Assembly (NCBI GenBank): GCA_020630695.1
Contig: JAHDIS010000034.1
Span: 1-44,295 of the forward strand
Length of the DNA: 44,295 nt
Direction: 5' to 3'
Source of the DNA: Paracoccaceae bacterium
GTDB taxonomy: Bacteria > Pseudomonadota > Alphaproteobacteria > Rhodobacterales > Rhodobacteraceae
Numbering within the stretch: position 1 is the stretch's first letter; every line of letters starts with the position of its first letter. Under the pieces are notes generated by a model. The model searched no databases and had not been told where the DNA came from. It saw only the letters and a program-made list of their open reading frames with translations. Positions 42,059 to 44,295 of the stretch are shown piece after piece. The translations under genes and the position numbers were made by a program.

Positions 42059-42844
42059 TTACATGAACAGCGGCGTGGCGATGACCACCACACCTCCGAG
42101 GATCAGGGCGACGCCCAGAGGTTTGATGATACGGTGACCGATTTGCGGAAGTTTTTCCAGCACCATGAAAAATGTCGCCAATCCCATCCACAAAAGGCTC
42201 ATGACGCCGCCGACAAAGCCCAGCGCCATAAAGCCCCAGCAGCAGCCAACACAGAACGCGCCAAGCCCCAGCCCCATACGCAATCCGCCGAGGGTTCCGC
42301 TGCGCCAGTTGCCAAGGAAATAATGCATAGGTGCATGGCAGACACCGTGGCAGACTTCTTTGGCGCGGGTGAACTGGAATGCGCCAACGACGATCAACAG
42401 GCCACCTTGCAACAGGGTCGACGTGAAAATGCCCAGCATGTCCACAACGCCGCCGAACAACAGTGCCAGCTGCACCGCTGCGATCAGTGCCGCAAAGCCG
42501 ATCCACGCAATCATGTATCCGCTTAGCAGGCCCAGCCAGCCGCGGCGCGATCCATCTGCGCTGCGGATCAGGTCTTCATAGGCACGCAGGGTGGGCACCA
42601 TGGTCGGCAGCATCATTGCAGCCATCATGATCGCCCACATGGCAAAGACCGGGCCGAATTCCGCCATGGGCATGTACATGTCCATGCGCGGGTCCATCAT
42701 GCGCATCTTTTCTGCCATGGCGGTGACGGGACGACCCAGCCAGTCCAGCCCCATTCCCATGGCCATCATGTAGAGCCAAACCCAGGCGGCAAGAATGAGC
42801 GCAAAGAACCCCAGCCAGAGAAGGTCACGCAACGGTCGTATCAT
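42059..42844 (-). CDS. DUF2182 membrane protein rich in Met, Cys and His
   Basis: 261 residues from ATG 42844 (GGGGAGG 6 bases upstream), with about 6-7 membrane segments. I count 28 methionines, with MAEKMRMM...MDMYMPM at 43-60 and MMAAMMLPTM at 73-82. Further on, C165-H-x2-C169-H and PMH (165-174), then C198-x2-CC (201-202). Such Met- and Cys-rich membrane patterns fit copper or other soft-metal binding (inference). DUF2182 has no established function. It leads the operon DUF2182-DUF1326-DinB-like. Confidence 0.87.
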   Translation of the reverse strand: MIRPLRDLLWLGFFALILAAWVWLYMMAMGMGLDWLGRPVTAMAEKMRMMDPRMDMYMPMAEFGPVFAMWAIMMAAMMLPTMVPTLRAYEDLIRSADGSRRGWLGLLSGYMIAWIGFAALIAAVQLALLFGGVVDMLGIFTSTLLQGGLLIVVGAFQFTRAKEVCHGVCHAPMHYFLGNWRSGTLGGLRMGLGLGAFCVGCCWGFMALGFVGGVMSLLWMGLATFFMVLEKLPQIGHRIIKPLGVALILGGVVVIATPLFM

Positions 42845-42930
42845 TGTGGCCCTCCCCGCCGTCTGATTCGATTTTCGCGACCGTCGCAAAGTGCTTTTTG
42901 CACGGCAACTCAATTTATATTGACGTTGCG

Positions 42931-42957
42931 TAAAGCGACCGCTGAAACAGCGATCGC
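42931..42957 (-). terminator. Weak terminator after the VOC gene
   Basis: GCGACCGCT (42935-42943) and AGCGATCGC (42949-42957) form a 9-bp stem with one G-U pair and a 5-base loop. On the - strand TTTA follows. It stands about 28 bases after the VOC stop. A second short palindrome GTGC-TTTTT-GCAC lies at 42891-42903, in the DUF2182 leader. Confidence 0.5.
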
Positions 42958-42985
42958 CTGTCGTTTTTCTTATATCAATGTCGTT

Positions 42986-43366
42986 TTACTTCATTGAATT
43001 CAAACCAAAGATATTGCCTTCGGTATCCTGACACAGAGTGACAAAGCCAAATTCACCAATCGAGAACTTGGGCCGGAGCACCGTCCCCCCGGCCTGCGCA
43101 ACCCTGTCTTGCTGTACGGCGCAGTCCTGCACCATGAAATAGACCACGGTGCCACCCGGTCCCGGAAGCCCGTGTTCTGTTTTGGACAGGGCCCCACCTG
43201 CGCCATAGCAATCCATATCGGCGCTAAAGGCCATCATCTGCGACTCGCCGGTCGGATCACCCATCGGTTTCAGAGGTGCGCCGAACACCTCGGCGTAAAA
43301 ACCGGCGGCGCGGTCCATATCGTCCACAAAGATGTCAAACCATCCCACTGCGTTCATCTTGGTCAT
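42986..43366 (-). CDS. VOC family protein (glyoxalase/bleomycin-resistance fold)
   Basis: 126 residues in the two-unit VOC fold: WFDIFVDDMDRAAGFYAEVFG at 9-29, then TVVYFMVQDCAVQQDRVAQAGG and GFVTLCQDTEGNIFGLNSM. The metal-binding positions of this subfamily are not clearly assigned from sequence; the final Glu in DTEGN is typical. AGGAGA precedes ATG 43366. It may be co-transcribed with the AraC-type gene 72 bases upstream. Confidence 0.87.
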   Translation of the reverse strand: MTKMNAVGWFDIFVDDMDRAAGFYAEVFGAPLKPMGDPTGESQMMAFSADMDCYGAGGALSKTEHGLPGPGGTVVYFMVQDCAVQQDRVAQAGGTVLRPKFSIGEFGFVTLCQDTEGNIFGLNSMK

Positions 43367-43438
43367 TGTCGTCTCCTGTCATCAAGTGTTGTCCTGACAG
43401 GTATCTAAACGGCACACCCCAATGCCGTATTGTAGATT

Positions 43439-44197
43439 TCAGACATCAAACTTTTTTGCGTAGCGGCCGGGCGTGTAGCCCGTGGCATTTCGGAACGAAT
43501 GGATGAAATGAGACTGATCCGCATAAGACCACGTGTCCTCGCCATTCAATGATTGCTGCAGTCTGAGCACTTTGAGAAAGTCATGCGGTGAAAACCCGGT
43601 GCTTTGCTTGAGCCGTCTTTGCAGTTGCCGGGCAGACAACCCTGTCGCCCGCGCCATGTCGGCCACGGATTTCACATCATCCAGATGCGCAAAGATCGCC
43701 TCAGTTATCGGATTGCGCGCAACGATACCGTCCCGGGCCAATGCGGTGACGAAATCCGACAGGACGGGAACACAGGCATCCAGCCCGGGTTGGTCAAGCT
43801 GCGCATTGACCTCTTGCAGCGGCAAGAGCCCGGCATAGGGCGTTTCCACCAGCCCGTGCACAGCAGGGTGACGCGCCTCCTGCCAGACCCCGGGCAGAAA
43901 ACGAATGTTCACAAAATGGAACACGCGGCCAAGGTTGAACTCTTCGGACTGCGCGCGCAGCTTGGTCACCCCGGCAACCGTTCGAACCCTCTGATCAAAG
44001 ACCACATAGGTGCAGGCATCCGGCAGCGCATGAAACCGATAGTCCTGACCCAGTGGGGCATCTGTTTTCAGCCAAAGATACCTGTGCACGATCCCACGAA
44101 GCGCTTCGGGCGGTTCAGCCTCGACAAAGGTAACAGTGTCTACCGACTTGTCCTTGCCGTTGCCTTTGGGATCATAAATCGCATCTGGCACCAGCAC
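43439..44197 (-). CDS. AraC-family transcription regulator
   Basis: 252 residues at most. The C-terminal region (about 160-250) is an AraC/XylS double helix-turn-helix: SVADMARATGLSARQLQRRLKQSTGFSPHDFLKVLRLQQSL, then SHFIHSFRNATGYTPGRYAKKF. The N-terminal part (EALRGIVHRYLWL...HALPDACTYVVFD) resembles the sensor region of such regulators. The frame opens with GTG 44197, but the GGAG upstream sits better before GTG 44191, two codons later. Probable control of the VOC gene (inference). Confidence 0.88.
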   Translation of the reverse strand: MLVPDAIYDPKGNGKDKSVDTVTFVEAEPPEALRGIVHRYLWLKTDAPLGQDYRFHALPDACTYVVFDQRVRTVAGVTKLRAQSEEFNLGRVFHFVNIRFLPGVWQEARHPAVHGLVETPYAGLLPLQEVNAQLDQPGLDACVPVLSDFVTALARDGIVARNPITEAIFAHLDDVKSVADMARATGLSARQLQRRLKQSTGFSPHDFLKVLRLQQSLNGEDTWSYADQSHFIHSFRNATGYTPGRYAKKFDV

Positions 44198-44244
44198 ACA
44201 CTCCGACAGCCAACCTGAATAGCAGCTTAGACCATTTGGGAAGA

Positions 44245-44295
44245 TGGCGCACCCGAGAGGATTCGAACCTCTGGCCTCTGCCTTCGGAGGGCAGC
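44245..44295 (-). tRNA. tRNA-Arg (CCG), 3' part; 5' end beyond the window
   Basis: On the - strand the last 51 bases show an anticodon stem CTGCC/GGCAG with loop CTCCGAA, giving anticodon CCG. A T-arm AGAGG-TTCGAAT-CCTCT follows, then the 3' acceptor strand and an encoded CCA (44245-44247). The acceptor 5' half and D-arm lie outside the window. Confidence 0.92.

Noticed and set aside
1-44295. CRISPR arrays, insertion sequences, prophage or integrase genes
   Set aside because: No regularly spaced repeats, no transposase or phage motifs were seen. Although a tRNA lies at the right end, no integrase is next to it.

Overview
The window looks like a chromosome segment of a marine alphaproteobacterium of the Roseobacter group (Rhodobacterales). 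The pointers are a dmdA-acuI pair for dimethylsulfoniopropionate (DMSP), a trgA-trgB-cysK tellurite-resistance locus as described in Rhodobacter, an aerobic benzoyl-CoA (box) cluster, a TRAP transporter, and a GC-rich third codon position that creates long false reading frames opposite real genes. No species can be named from this alone. No phage, insertion sequence, integrase or CRISPR array was seen, and no gap without a gene exceeds about 250 bases.

Bases 1-6835 (+ strand) form an acetate module. It holds the end of acetyl-CoA synthetase, an adenylate kinase, the small (DUF4212) and large subunits of a sodium:solute symporter, then, after a strong terminator, a cNMP/CBS/DUF294 regulator, a small membrane protein and a membrane-anchored PAS-exonuclease. 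Synthetase makes AMP, and the kinase next to it would recycle it.

Bases 6832-20792 (- strand) form the benzoate block. In transcription order: a short-chain dehydrogenase and a feruloyl-CoA-synthetase-like ligase; benzoate-CoA ligase, an alpha/beta hydrolase and a DUF309 protein with start/stop overlaps; then boxC, boxB, an unnamed 56-residue four-cysteine protein, boxA and a thioesterase; then boxR and a fused enoyl-CoA hydratase/3-hydroxyacyl-CoA dehydrogenase. A 12-base motif, GCWCTATWWTGC, occurs upstream of both catabolic operons and is the candidate BoxR operator. The semialdehyde dehydrogenase boxD and a thiolase are absent. A complete TRAP transporter (20880-23905) lies upstream and may import the aromatic acid.

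Bases 24152-32776 (- strand) hold glycerol kinase, a trans-editing AlaX-like protein, a large MscS-type channel, cysK, trgB, trgA and a cyclopropane fatty acid synthase. trgB appears to start at a CTG codon. Photolyase and a divergent secreted protein follow (32918-34986).

Bases 34999-40602 (- strand) hold a PLP enzyme of the cysteine desulfurase fold, a BCCT transporter, acuI and dmdA, i.e. DMSP demethylation, acrylyl-CoA reduction and possible uptake of DMSP or betaine.

Bases 40695-44295 (- strand) hold a DinB-like protein, a DUF1326/DUF2182 pair rich in cysteine, histidine and methionine, a VOC protein, an AraC-type regulator and the 3' part of tRNA-Arg(CCG).
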